A stretch of DNA of 64,000 nt from JAAYZH01 sp964479695 (GTDB taxonomy: Bacteria; Bacillota; Clostridia; Saccharofermentanales; Fastidiosipilaceae): positions 1-64,000 of the forward strand of contig CAYZSO010000006.1 in the NCBI GenBank assembly GCA_964479695.1. Direction: 5' to 3'. The notes beneath the pieces were generated by a model. That model saw only the letters and a program-made list of their open reading frames with translations, made no database searches and was not told where the DNA came from. Numbering within the stretch: position 1 is the stretch's first letter; each line of letters begins with the position of its first letter. This document shows, in pieces, positions 1 through 7,975 of the stretch. The position numbers and the translations under genes are program-made.

Positions 1-72
1 ACGACTCGGAAAACGACTCGGAAAACGACTCGGAAAACGACTCGGAAAACGACTCAGAAAACGGCTCAGAAA
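1..72 (+). repeat. 12-bp tandem repeat, six units
   Basis: ACGACTCGGAAA is repeated six times with period 12; the last two units carry single substitutions. The array is probably coding (DSEN repeats). Confidence 0.9.
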
Positions 73-98
73 ATGAGACGTACAGAAACAACAATTAA
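3..98 (+). CDS. C-terminal tail of an upstream gene, Asp-Ser-Glu-Asn repeat (partial)
   Basis: The window opens in a 12-bp tandem repeat that reads, in the frame starting at base 3, as five DSEN units, then GSENETYRNNN and TAA at 96-98. Variation inside the array is mostly at silent positions (tcg/tca for Ser), which suits a translated tail. The stop lies 18 bases before the next start, so this is probably the last part of a gene in the same operon, perhaps a regulator or kinase of the sugar locus. Its function cannot be told from the tail. The other two frames are also open over this short stretch. Confidence 0.45.
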   Translation, partial: DSENDSENDSENDSENDSENGSENETYRNNN

Positions 99-116
99 TT
101 ATGAGGAGGAACACGA

Positions 117-1547
117 ATGAAAAAGATTGTTTCGTTACTACTAGCATCAGCGCTCACGTTTGGATTAGTTGCGTGTGGCGGCGGTGGTCAGACCACGACG
201 CCCGGGACAACCCCCGAAGGCGGAGGCACAAGCGTTGAAGGCACAACGGCGGAAGGCGCTTCGGAGGGAACAACAACACCTTCCGGAAACAAGCAAGTGT
301 TGAATCTTTGGTCATTCACAGACGAAGTACCGAAGATGGTGGAAAAATATCTGGCAAATCATCCGGATGTTGCAGCCAATTATGAATTGAAAACTACGAT
401 CATCGCAACAACTGACGGCGCCTATCAACCGGCGTTGGACCAGGCTTTGGCCGGGGGAGGAGCAGACGCTCCTGACATTTACGCAGCGGAAGCAGCCTTC
501 GTTCTGAAATACACCCAGGGCGAGGCCGCGAAATATGCCGCGTCGTACAAGGACCTCGGGATCGACGTGGATGCCATGGTTAAGGACTCGGAGATCGCCC
601 AATACACCGTGGAAATCGGCACGAATCCGGAAGGGAACCTCGTAGGTCTCGGCTATCAGGCGACGGGCGGAGCATTCATTTACAGACGCTCGATTGCCAA
701 GGATGTTTGGGGAACCGACGATCCGGCAGAAATTAAGACGAAGGTCGGACCCGGCTGGGACAAGTTCTTCGCAGCAGCGGATGAGCTGGCGGCCAAAGGC
801 TACGCCATCGTTTCCGGCGACGGTGATGTGTGGCACGCGGTGGAGAACAGCTCCGAGCAACCTTGGGTAGTCGACGGCAAACTCACGATCGATCCGAAAC
901 GCGAACAATTCTTGGACTTCTCCAAGGAACTAAAAGACAAAGGCTACATGAACGACACTGTGGACTGGCAAGATGCTTGGTTTGCGGATATGAAGGGCGA
1001 GGGAGCCAAGCAGGTTTTCGGGTTCTTTGGCCCCGCATGGCTGATCAACTACGTCATGGCACCCAATAGTGGCGGCGAAAAAGCCGGCGAAGGCACCTAT
1101 GGTGACTGGGCTGTCGCCGAACCGCCGGTGGGCTTCTTCTGGGGCGGCACATGGGTGCTGGCGAATAAAGATACCCAGAAAAAGGATGTTGTTGGAGATA
1201 TCATCAAGTGGATCACTCTTGATTCCAGCGAGACCGGCCTGCAATATGAATGGGCAAACGGCACCTTCGCCGGTGAAGGCGGGACGAAAGATGCGGTCGC
1301 CTCTGGCAAAGTAATGGCAGTCAGTGATGGTTCGCTGGACTTCCTCGGCGGTCAGAACATGTTTGATGTTTTCGTGCCGGCCAACGAGTTCGCCAATGGC
1401 AAGAACCTCACGCCTTACGACGAGACCATCAACCGCTATTGGAGAGATCAAGTTAACGCCTACAAGGCAGGCGAGAAAGACCGCGAAACCGCGATCCAGG
1501 ATTTCAAGCAGATGGTCGCTGACAACCTCGACGTGATTGTGGACTAG
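117..1547 (+). CDS. Sugar ABC transporter substrate-binding lipoprotein (CUT1 type)
   Basis: This is a 476-residue extracellular solute-binding protein of the family 1 type. Residues 1-20 form a lipoprotein signal with lipobox LVAC, so Cys20 would be lipidated and the protein held outside the membrane. A Gly/Thr-rich linker (about residues 21-60) precedes the binding domain, which starts near LNLWSFTDEV. The start ATG has the site GAGGAGG upstream. Two permease genes and a GH120-type beta-xylosidase follow, so the likely ligand is xylo-oligosaccharide; that is inference from context. No transporter ATPase lies nearby, and such systems usually share an MsmK-like ATPase encoded elsewhere. Confidence 0.9.
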   Translation: MKKIVSLLLASALTFGLVACGGGGQTTTPGTTPEGGGTSVEGTTAEGASEGTTTPSGNKQVLNLWSFTDEVPKMVEKYLANHPDVAANYELKTTIIATTDGAYQPALDQALAGGGADAPDIYAAEAAFVLKYTQGEAAKYAASYKDLGIDVDAMVKDSEIAQYTVEIGTNPEGNLVGLGYQATGGAFIYRRSIAKDVWGTDDPAEIKTKVGPGWDKFFAAADELAAKGYAIVSGDGDVWHAVENSSEQPWVVDGKLTIDPKREQFLDFSKELKDKGYMNDTVDWQDAWFADMKGEGAKQVFGFFGPAWLINYVMAPNSGGEKAGEGTYGDWAVAEPPVGFFWGGTWVLANKDTQKKDVVGDIIKWITLDSSETGLQYEWANGTFAGEGGTKDAVASGKVMAVSDGSLDFLGGQNMFDVFVPANEFANGKNLTPYDETINRYWRDQVNAYKAGEKDRETAIQDFKQMVADNLDVIVD

Positions 1548-1562
1548 GCTTTGGCCAAAGCC
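1547..1562. repeat. 16-bp palindrome GGCTTTGGCCAAAGCC
   Basis: This is a perfect 16-bp palindrome that begins inside the stop codon of the binding-protein gene. It is one of two full-length copies located; see the palindrome finding. It has no T-tract, so it is not a normal terminator. Confidence 0.9.
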
Positions 1563-1673
1563 GCCAACCACAACTCCAGCTGAACTTCTCACCAGCAGAA
1601 CTTCAGGACTGCAGAATCTAAGTAATTTCAGGTACCGGTTTGCCGCCCTAACAGGTGGCGACCGGTGCCCCTA

Positions 1674-1750
1674 TAAACGCAAACACGCAACGCGCAACGT
1701 AACACGAACACACGAACCACGCAACACGCAAACACGCAACACGCAAAATA
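1674..1750 (+). repeat. Degenerate CACGCAA/CACGAAC repeats in the leader of the first permease
   Basis: The spacer between the binding protein and the permease contains many imperfect copies of ACACGCAA and ACACGAAC. The strand is rich in A and C and poor in T, so it would be largely unstructured as RNA. It ends just before the ribosome site of the permease. Confidence 0.7.
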
Positions 1751-1770
1751 GGGAAGAGAGGTGCTCCCTC

Positions 1771-2775
1771 ATGCCTAAGCACAAAGGCATCAACTATGCG
1801 AAATATGGGTACATTTTCAGTATCCCATTCATCGTCATTTTCCTGATCTTTTCCTTGTACCCGACGATCTATACCGCCGTCATCGGCTTCACGGATCTCA
1901 AGGGGCTGGGGAATACCGAGTGGCATTTCCTAGATGACTTGTTCGGGAATTTCAAGTTGATCCTGAACAATAACACGTTCAAAACCTCGCTGCGCAACAC
2001 GGTCGTAATTTGGATCATCAATTTCATTCCGCAGATTGTGTTGGCGCTCGTTTTGACCGGCCTTTTCACATCAAGTTCACTCAAACTCAAAGGGCAAGGC
2101 TTCTTCAAAGTCGTCTTCTACCTGCCGAACATCATCACAGCCGCAACCATTGCAATCCTCTTCAATGCCCTTTTCAGCTACCCAAAAAGTCCCGTCAACG
2201 ACCTTCTGATCGGACTCGGCATTCTCACGGAACCCTATAATTTTTTCGTCAAGAAAACAGCCGCCCAGCTCATCGTCGCGTTCATTCAGTTTTGGATGTG
2301 GTATGGCTATACGATGATCATCCTGATTTCGGGGACTTTGGGCATCAATCCGGAAATCTTCGAAGCCGCCGAATGCGACGGAGCCTCAGGCATTCAGCGC
2401 TTCTTCTACATTACGATCCCGAATTTGCGGACCATTCTGCTTTACACCCTGATCACCAGTTTGATCGGCGGCCTCAACATGTATGATATTCCGAAACTAT
2501 TCCTCAACGGTCAGCCGGACAATGCAACGACGACCGTCAGTGTCTTCATCTACAACCAAGCCTTCAGTGGCAGTTATCTCTACAACCGGGCCGCAGCCGC
2601 AAGTATGATCATGTTTGTGATTATTGCTTTCCTCTCCGGTTTGATCTTCTTCCTCATGCGAGACCGCGATGCTTCCCGCGAGAAGAAGTTGGCCAAAGCC
2701 GCCCGCCGCAACGCCCGCAACAACAACAATGCCGGCAGAGGCAGCAACATTTCGGAGAAAGGAGAATCCTTATGA
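1771..2775 (+). CDS. Sugar ABC transporter permease (MalF/UgpA-like)
   Basis: This 334-residue inner-membrane permease belongs to the CUT1 class. The open frame extends upstream to 1537, but the ATG at 1771 is preferred: it follows GGGAAGAGAGGTG, and the protein then begins with a short basic head and the first membrane helix (FSIPFIVIFLIFSLYPTIYT). About six membrane segments are visible. The EAA loop is present as EAAECDGASGIQRFFYITIP, the site that contacts the ATPase. The C-terminus is basic and Asn-rich. It overlaps the next permease by four bases (ATGA), so the two are translationally coupled. It should act with the upstream binding lipoprotein. Confidence 0.9.
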   Translation: MPKHKGINYAKYGYIFSIPFIVIFLIFSLYPTIYTAVIGFTDLKGLGNTEWHFLDDLFGNFKLILNNNTFKTSLRNTVVIWIINFIPQIVLALVLTGLFTSSSLKLKGQGFFKVVFYLPNIITAATIAILFNALFSYPKSPVNDLLIGLGILTEPYNFFVKKTAAQLIVAFIQFWMWYGYTMIILISGTLGINPEIFEAAECDGASGIQRFFYITIPNLRTILLYTLITSLIGGLNMYDIPKLFLNGQPDNATTTVSVFIYNQAFSGSYLYNRAAAASMIMFVIIAFLSGLIFFLMRDRDASREKKLAKAARRNARNNNNAGRGSNISEKGESL

Positions 2776-3635
2776 GCCTTCGTGCTAGTAAATCTCGCAA
2801 ATCTCCGGGTGCAATAGCCTTTCGCATCCTCATTTATGCTTTCTTGATTTTCTTGGCCATATTAAGTCTGATGCCCTTTGTCATCATGTTGGTGAACTCA
2901 ACGCGCAGCACGCCGGAAATCCAAGCAAACTCCATATCCCTCATACCGTCGACCTATTTGCAGAACAATTACCGTATTTTGACCGGCAAGTCATTCGACC
3001 CGCTTACAGGCTTCAAAAATTCGCTCATCATCTCGAGTTTCTCCACAGTTCTCACCATCTATTTCTCGACCTTGACCGCTTATGCTTTGGTCGCCTATCG
3101 CTGGAAACTCCGAAACTCGTTTTTCACCCTGATCATGGCTATCATGATGATCCCAGCGCAAGTCACCAGCATCGGCTTCTACCAATTCATGTACAAAGTC
3201 GGCATGACCAATAACTTCCTCGCCCTGATTTTGCCGTCCATTGCGGCACCGGCAGCGGTTTTCTTCATGAGACAATACATGTTGGGTTCCTTCCCGTTGG
3301 AAATCTTGGACTCCGCCAGAATCGATGGCTCCGGCGAGTTTTATACCTTCAACCGCATCGTCATCCCCATGATGAAACCGGCCATGGCAACCCAAGGCAT
3401 CTTCAGTTTCGTCAGCAGTTGGAACAGCCTATTCATGCCGACGATCCTCCTAACCGACAGCGACAAATACACCTTACCCATCATGGTCAGCCTCTTGCGC
3501 GGCGACATCTACAAAACCGAGTACGGCGCTGTCTACCTAGGTCTGAGCCTCACCGCACTTCCATTACTTGTCATCTACTTTGCCCTATCGAAATATATCA
3601 TCGCAGGCGTCGCCCTAGGCAGTGTCAAGGGCTAG
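2772..3635 (+). CDS. Sugar ABC transporter permease (MalG/UgpE-like)
   Basis: This is the second permease of the importer, 287 residues with about six membrane helices. Its start overlaps the stop of the first permease. The coupling loop reads LDSARIDGSGEFYTFNRIVIP, the normal EAA-type motif of MalG-like proteins with Asp-Gly in place. The C-terminus ends GVALGSVKG, the usual end for this family. The beta-xylosidase gene starts 14 bases downstream, so all four genes are probably one transcript. Confidence 0.9.
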   Translation: MSLRASKSRKSPGAIAFRILIYAFLIFLAILSLMPFVIMLVNSTRSTPEIQANSISLIPSTYLQNNYRILTGKSFDPLTGFKNSLIISSFSTVLTIYFSTLTAYALVAYRWKLRNSFFTLIMAIMMIPAQVTSIGFYQFMYKVGMTNNFLALILPSIAAPAAVFFMRQYMLGSFPLEILDSARIDGSGEFYTFNRIVIPMMKPAMATQGIFSFVSSWNSLFMPTILLTDSDKYTLPIMVSLLRGDIYKTEYGAVYLGLSLTALPLLVIYFALSKYIIAGVALGSVKG

Positions 3636-3649
3636 ATAAAGGAGCATTT

Positions 3650-5791
3650 ATGTCCGTAACGTATCATGTGGCCAAAGCCGGCAGCAACCACAATCCCGGC
3701 ACAGCTGAACGACCCTTCCAGACAATCCAGCGTGCGGCGGATCTGGCCCTTCCGGGGGACACGATCATCGTCCACGAAGGTGAATACCGTGAATGGGTAA
3801 ACCCGCCGCGCGGCGGCCTCAGTAACTTTCGGCGCATAACCTACGAGGCCGCCCCCGGCGAGCACGTGGTCATCAAAGGCTCCGAACGCATTACCAACTG
3901 GGTACCAACCGTTGGCAACATCTGGAAAGCCGAACTGCCGAAAGGGTTCTTTGGCCAATCCAATCCCTACCGCAAGAAAGTCTGGGGTGACTGGCTGGTC
4001 TACCGCCCAAACATCTGCCACCTGGGCGAAGTCTACCTGAATGGCATGTCATTCTACGAAGCCGAGACACTGGAGGAGCTGACGGCGCCTTTGGCTAGAG
4101 AAACCGTGCTCGACCACTGGACCCGCCAAGAAACACCTGTGAAAAATGTCCCCCAAACCCGCTACCTCTGGTATGTGGAAACCTCGGGTTCTGATGAGAG
4201 CTCTGACGAAAGCTGTGCTGAGAGCACTGGCGATGACTCTGGCGAAGTCGAAGTCACGACGATTTACGCCAATTTCCAGGGCGCGGACCCGCGTAAAGAG
4301 TTGGTCGAAATCAACGTGCGGCCATACTGTTTCTACCCCGAACTGACCGGGATCGACTACTTGACGGTGCGTGGTTTCGAGATGGCGCACGCCGCAACGC
4401 CGTGGGCGCCGCCAACCGCCGATCAGCCCGGCCTCCTCGGCACGCACTGGAGCAAAGGGTGGATCATTGAAAACAACCACATCCACGATGCGAAATGCAG
4501 CGCCATCAGCCTGGGCAAAGAAATCTCCACCGGCCACAACTTCAAAACACTACGTCACGACAAGCCCGGCTATCAATATCAGTTGGAGTCGGTGTTTGCG
4601 GCTTTGGGGCGCGGTTGGTCACGCGAAACGATCGGCTCACATATTGTTCGCAACAATGTGATCCACGACTGCGGCCAAAACGCCGTGGTCGGCAATTTGG
4701 GTTGTGCTTTCAGCGAAATTTACGGCAACCACATCTATAACATTGCGATCAAACGCGAGTTTTACGGCCACGAAATTGCCGGCATCAAACTCCACGCCGC
4801 CATCGACGTGCTCATTCATGACAACTTGTTCCATGATTGTTCACTTGGCATTTGGCTCGACTGGCAGGCGCAGGGTGCTCAGGTCAGCCGCAATGTTTTC
4901 TACCGAAATAACCGCGATTTTTTCGTCGAGGTCACATCCGGCCCGCACCTCGTCGACCATAATATCTTCACCGCCACGTATGCCATCGACAACCACGCGC
5001 AAGGCGGTGCTTTTGTAAACAACTTGATCTGCGGCTTCATGAATGTTCGCAAAATCATGGACCGCTCAACTCCATATCATCTTCCGCACAGCACGATGGT
5101 CAGAGGTGTCGCCAAGTTCTACTCCGGCGACGACCGCTTCTACCACAATATTTTTGTGGGTGTGGACGGCGGCGACAGTGATGCTGACGGTGAAGAGTCG
5201 GCCACAAGTGCTGACGCAACGGTTGTAAGCAGTGCCAATGAGAACGCTTCCGCACCGCGTCCAACAAGTCCTTCGCTCCAAGCCGGAACAGCCGCATTTG
5301 ATGGGTATCCGGCGTCTTTGGCCGAATACATCGAGCTGATTGATGCGCACTTCCCCGCGGATCACGAGGCCTTCGACACGGTCGAGCAGCCGGTCTACAT
5401 CGCCGATAACACGTATTTTCGGGGGGCCAAAGCCTACAACCGCGAGTCCGGTGCCGTTGTCTCCGCTGCCTTCGACCCGCAAGTTCGGATTTCGGAGGAA
5501 GCCGACGGCGTTTACCTGGAACTGACCTTGCCGGCGGACTTCGAAACGCACAAATACGCGCCACTAAGCACCCAAACGTTGGCCCGCGTCCGCATCGTAG
5601 ACGCCGAATTCGAAAATCCTGACGGCAGCGTCCTCATCTGCGACCGCGACTTACTAAGCCGCGGTGCGGATCGGTCGGATAGCGTTGCCGATATTGTTGA
5701 AGCATCTGCGTCTGCACAACCGGAAGCTGTTGCGGGGCCGATCGCCTCACTCAAAGCCGGCAAAAATCGCATCAAAGTCTGGAGTTTCTAA
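3650..5791 (+). CDS. Beta-xylosidase, glycoside hydrolase family GH120 (cytoplasmic)
   Basis: This 713-residue right-handed beta-helix enzyme matches, by recall, XylC of Thermoanaerobacterium saccharolyticum, the founding GH120 beta-xylosidase. Shared blocks include GDTIIVHEGEYREWV, TPWAPPTADQPG, NAISLGKE-like and HEIAGIKLHAAIDV segments. The catalytic pair expected from XylC (Asp382 and Glu405) corresponds to Asp404 in WLDWQAQG and Glu427 in FVEVTSG, with the same spacing of 23. No signal peptide is present, so imported xylo-oligosaccharides would be cut inside the cell. The ATG at 3650 is preceded by AAAGGAG; the longer open frame from 3419 is rejected because it runs through the permease. 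Three acidic, Ser/Ala-rich inserts (about residues 179-201, 507-550 and 669-695) are absent from XylC as I recall it. Confidence 0.9.
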   Translation: MSVTYHVAKAGSNHNPGTAERPFQTIQRAADLALPGDTIIVHEGEYREWVNPPRGGLSNFRRITYEAAPGEHVVIKGSERITNWVPTVGNIWKAELPKGFFGQSNPYRKKVWGDWLVYRPNICHLGEVYLNGMSFYEAETLEELTAPLARETVLDHWTRQETPVKNVPQTRYLWYVETSGSDESSDESCAESTGDDSGEVEVTTIYANFQGADPRKELVEINVRPYCFYPELTGIDYLTVRGFEMAHAATPWAPPTADQPGLLGTHWSKGWIIENNHIHDAKCSAISLGKEISTGHNFKTLRHDKPGYQYQLESVFAALGRGWSRETIGSHIVRNNVIHDCGQNAVVGNLGCAFSEIYGNHIYNIAIKREFYGHEIAGIKLHAAIDVLIHDNLFHDCSLGIWLDWQAQGAQVSRNVFYRNNRDFFVEVTSGPHLVDHNIFTATYAIDNHAQGGAFVNNLICGFMNVRKIMDRSTPYHLPHSTMVRGVAKFYSGDDRFYHNIFVGVDGGDSDADGEESATSADATVVSSANENASAPRPTSPSLQAGTAAFDGYPASLAEYIELIDAHFPADHEAFDTVEQPVYIADNTYFRGAKAYNRESGAVVSAAFDPQVRISEEADGVYLELTLPADFETHKYAPLSTQTLARVRIVDAEFENPDGSVLICDRDLLSRGADRSDSVADIVEASASAQPEAVAGPIASLKAGKNRIKVWSF

Positions 5792-5836
5792 GTAGACATT
5801 TTGGAAGATCTTTGAGAGACTCATTCAAAACGTTTT

Positions 5837-5868
5837 AAAGCAGCATCTTGTTTGGGGTGCTGCTTTTT
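5837..5868 (+). terminator. Rho-independent terminator after the xylosidase
   Basis: AAAGCAGCA pairs with TGCTGCTTT across a short loop, followed by TTTTTG. It closes the xylo-oligosaccharide operon. Confidence 0.8.
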
Positions 5869-6041
5869 GTTGGAATGAAGGCGAGCTCTTCGATGTTGAG
5901 AATTTTAAAAATGGAGAGTATCTATTTAAAAACGAGAAAAAATGGGTTAAAATTAAAAAAGGAGTTTTATATGATTTTAAAAATAACTCATAGATGCTTG
6001 AAAATAAAGAAAAATGAGCTAAAAATAAAAAGAGGTGGCAG
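5869..6041. other. A-rich spacer without a supported gene
   Basis: The stretch is very rich in A and purines on the plus strand, with repeated TTAAAAAT and AAAATGAG words. A short open frame exists but looks like chance in AT-rich DNA. The next gene has its ribosome site, AAAGAGGTGG, at the right end. Confidence 0.5.
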
Positions 6042-6806
6042 ATGGATATCTTTACTACAATTGCAAAGGTCCCAGTCTTTTCTGTCCAAGATCTCGTTGA
6101 CTTGTATGGGAATGTTAGTTCGACATATTCAAGTTTATCTAGACTAATGAGCAAAGATCGGGTCCGCAAAATACGGCGAAATATGTACTCAATGGTGGAT
6201 CCGGGGACGGGCTTACTTGTTGCGAATCGCTTTCAGATAGCATGCGCCATCTCCGAGACAGCTTACCTGTCACATCATAGTGCGTTTGAATATTATGGCC
6301 TAACTAATCAGGTATACAATGAGTTATATGTTTCATCAGAGAGTAAATTTACGAGTTTTACTTATGACGATATAACATATACATATGTTGCTTCAAGAAT
6401 GAAAAGTGGAGTTATAAATGCCAAAACCACTCGTGGAGTACGTCTTACAGATCTTGAAAGGACGGTAATAGACAGTATTCTTGACGTCAACAAAATTGCT
6501 GGCATTGATGAATTGTTGAATTGTCTCTCAGGTATTATTTATTTGGACGAAGATATGTTGAAGGACTATCTCGCAACTTATGATTCTCAGGTGCTTTATC
6601 AGAAAACTGGATTCCTTCTTGAACAGTTTGCCCCGGAGTTAAAGATAAGCACAGATTTTATTAATTTATGCAAAAGCAAGATCTGCAAAAGTATAAGATG
6701 CTTGGATGATGACAGAAGAGAAGACAACTACTACCGAAGTGACTGGCAACTAATGGTTCCGCGAGGACTATTCGCCTATGCATTGGAGGAAAATTTACTT
6801 GTCTAG
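6042..6806 (+). CDS. AbiEi-like antitoxin/transcriptional regulator protein
   Basis: This 254-residue protein resembles the type IV toxin-antitoxin AbiEi family. The N-terminal 50 residues look like the winged helix of that family (FSVQDLVDLYGNVSSTYSSLSRLMSKDRVRKIRRNMYS), followed by the domain with AYLSHHSAFEYYGL and TDLERTVIDSI, both typical of it. The start follows AAAGAGGTGG. In complete systems a nucleotidyltransferase toxin AbiEii follows, but none does here; the next DNA is a repeat element. It is therefore a solitary antitoxin-like protein or a remnant. Base composition is far more AT-rich than the flanks, which suggests transfer. Confidence 0.75.
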   Translation: MDIFTTIAKVPVFSVQDLVDLYGNVSSTYSSLSRLMSKDRVRKIRRNMYSMVDPGTGLLVANRFQIACAISETAYLSHHSAFEYYGLTNQVYNELYVSSESKFTSFTYDDITYTYVASRMKSGVINAKTTRGVRLTDLERTVIDSILDVNKIAGIDELLNCLSGIIYLDEDMLKDYLATYDSQVLYQKTGFLLEQFAPELKISTDFINLCKSKICKSIRCLDDDRREDNYYRSDWQLMVPRGLFAYALEENLLV

Positions 6807-6842
6807 TTTTGATCCGCAATTTTTGGGTGAACTGGCCCATAG

Positions 6843-6976
6843 GTGCGGTTTTGGCAGCGTATTTCGACTACATAAGTTTATTTTTAAACATATGTAGTGG
6901 TTCTTGGTGGCGGAGCGGCTTTAGCGGCGTATTGTTTCTTGAATTTGTTCTGCGAAAACTATAGAGATTATTATAC
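6843..6976 (+). repeat. Left half of noncoding repeat element, copy A
   Basis: The segment carries the CTACATAAGTTTA hairpin (6868-6897), a GGCGGAGCGG motif with GCGTATTG (6909-6934) and the word ACTATAGAGATTATTATA. The same words occur in the same order in copy B at 19.6 kb. Similarity stops near 6977, where the toxin remnant region begins. Confidence 0.75.
6868..6897. repeat. CTACATA hairpin
   Basis: CTACATAAGTTTA pairs with TAAACATATGTAG (one mismatch) over a TTTT loop. Five hairpins of this type occur in the window. Confidence 0.85.
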
Positions 6977-7053
6977 GACCTGATAGTACTCGCATGGAGG
7001 GGCACGCTCTAGATAGATACCTATAGAGGAAAGGCAATTTATCAGATGTCTAG

Positions 7054-7238
7054 GAAACTATTGAAGAGCTGGCAGCAGAGACCAACACCCATTATGACGA
7101 CCAAGGCAAGCCAAGCAGAATAATCCTGGGAAAAAAGTCAATGTAGCTTATAATCCAGATACTGGAAAAATTATTACTGTAACTGAGAGCAGTAAGAAAA
7201 ACTATCTCAGAATTTTGAATGAAATATACAATTCGTGA
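7054..7238 (+). pseudogene. Remnant of a toxin C-terminus, frameshifted
   Basis: One frame reads ETIEELAAETNTHYDDQGKP then SRIILGKK from about 7054 to 7135. A one-base shift in the A-run of GGGAAAAAAGTC continues it as VNVAYNPDTGKIITVTESS and KKNYLRILNEIYNS, ending at TGA 7236-7238. The tail pattern NPDTGKIITV resembles the ends of toxin domains of polymorphic or contact-dependent toxins; that is recognition by eye, not a search. No start, secretion domain or ribosome site is visible, so this is a fragment. It overlaps the next gene by 20 bases, the usual layout of toxin and immunity genes. Confidence 0.5.
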
Positions 7239-7467
7239 CTTTGGCTTATCGAAACAGGAAGAATCTTTAGTAATGGATGCGCTCAAGGAAAAGCAGCTTA
7301 CTTCCGAAACGTTTTATTCTCCAGAAATTTGGGATGACATTCGCATAGTGCTCGAGGATCTTCGCGTGTTTAAAGGTCTAGATGCAGATTACAAGAACAA
7401 TGAACTAGGTTCTTGTATAGATGCTATCACGTGGAAGATATGGTCTAAGATTAAACCCTACGTATAG
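7219..7467 (+). CDS. Small hypothetical protein, possible immunity protein
   Basis: This is an 82-residue acidic protein (MKYTIRDFGLSKQEESLVMD...) of no family I recognise. It starts inside the end of the frameshifted toxin remnant, and its predicted make-up is mostly helical without membrane segments. The overlap and AT-rich composition suggest that it is the immunity partner of the broken toxin. An unrelated hypothetical protein is possible. Confidence 0.5.
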   Translation: MKYTIRDFGLSKQEESLVMDALKEKQLTSETFYSPEIWDDIRIVLEDLRVFKGLDADYKNNELGSCIDAITWKIWSKIKPYV

Positions 7468-7499
7468 CTAAGCAAGTTAACTTAGATCCACAATCCAAT

Positions 7500-7665
7500 C
7501 AAAGCACTCAGCGATGCATTCCTGTAGGCGTTCCTGCCAAATCTAGTTGGCTAATAGAAATAGTCGCACTTGTAGCTATAAGCGGTTGCAGGCGCTCATT
7601 CCAAATAGTTGAACAACGGAAGCAGTCGCACATATAACGATAAGCCGTAGTAAGCGTTGCTTCCT
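7500..7665 (+). repeat. Right-end tandem repeats of copy A (62-64 bp period)
   Basis: Three imperfect units carry the core GTAGGCGTTC or GCAGGCGCTC followed by CTAGTTGG-like words. The cores lie at 7524, 7588 and 7650, giving periods of 64 and 62. The units are related to the 63-bp repeats at 20285. Confidence 0.7.
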
Positions 7666-7966
7666 CTACTAACACCTACTTACATCCTGATGCTTGCATT
7701 CCTTCGGCTCATCACTGGCTAACGTCGATAGAAATCCTAAATAGAAATTCTAAATAGAAATTCTAATGTGAAATAAAAGATCAAGAGGGTTGGGTAGACA
7801 AAGTTGAAGCAAATCTGGCACACGTTCTGGCAAAAAGTATAATGTAAGCAAATTGAAGGGTGAGTGTTGCAAAGTGTACTGCAAAGGAGTGTTGCAAAGT
7901 GTACTGCAAATGAGTGCTGCAACAGAGCATTGCGACTACGTACTTCAAAAGGTGGGAGAGGGGGCA
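7666..7966. other. Spacer with two short tandem arrays
   Basis: AAATAGAAATTCT occurs in near-identical tandem copies at about 7727-7766. A 25-bp unit beginning GAGTGTTGCAAAGTG is repeated at 7862, 7887 and 7912. No gene is supported between the arrays. Confidence 0.75.
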
Positions 7967-7975
7967 GTGAATGAA

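Noticed and set aside
312..908. Minus-strand frames opposite the first binding-protein gene
   Set aside because: They are shadows of a gene with clear signal peptide, lipobox and family features on the plus strand.
3419..3649. N-terminal extension of the GH120 frame
   Set aside because: It overlaps the permease coding region, and the ribosome site and conserved family start both point to 3650.
7500..7665. CRISPR array
   Set aside because: Units are imperfect along their whole length and there are no unique spacers between short identical repeats; no cas genes are present.
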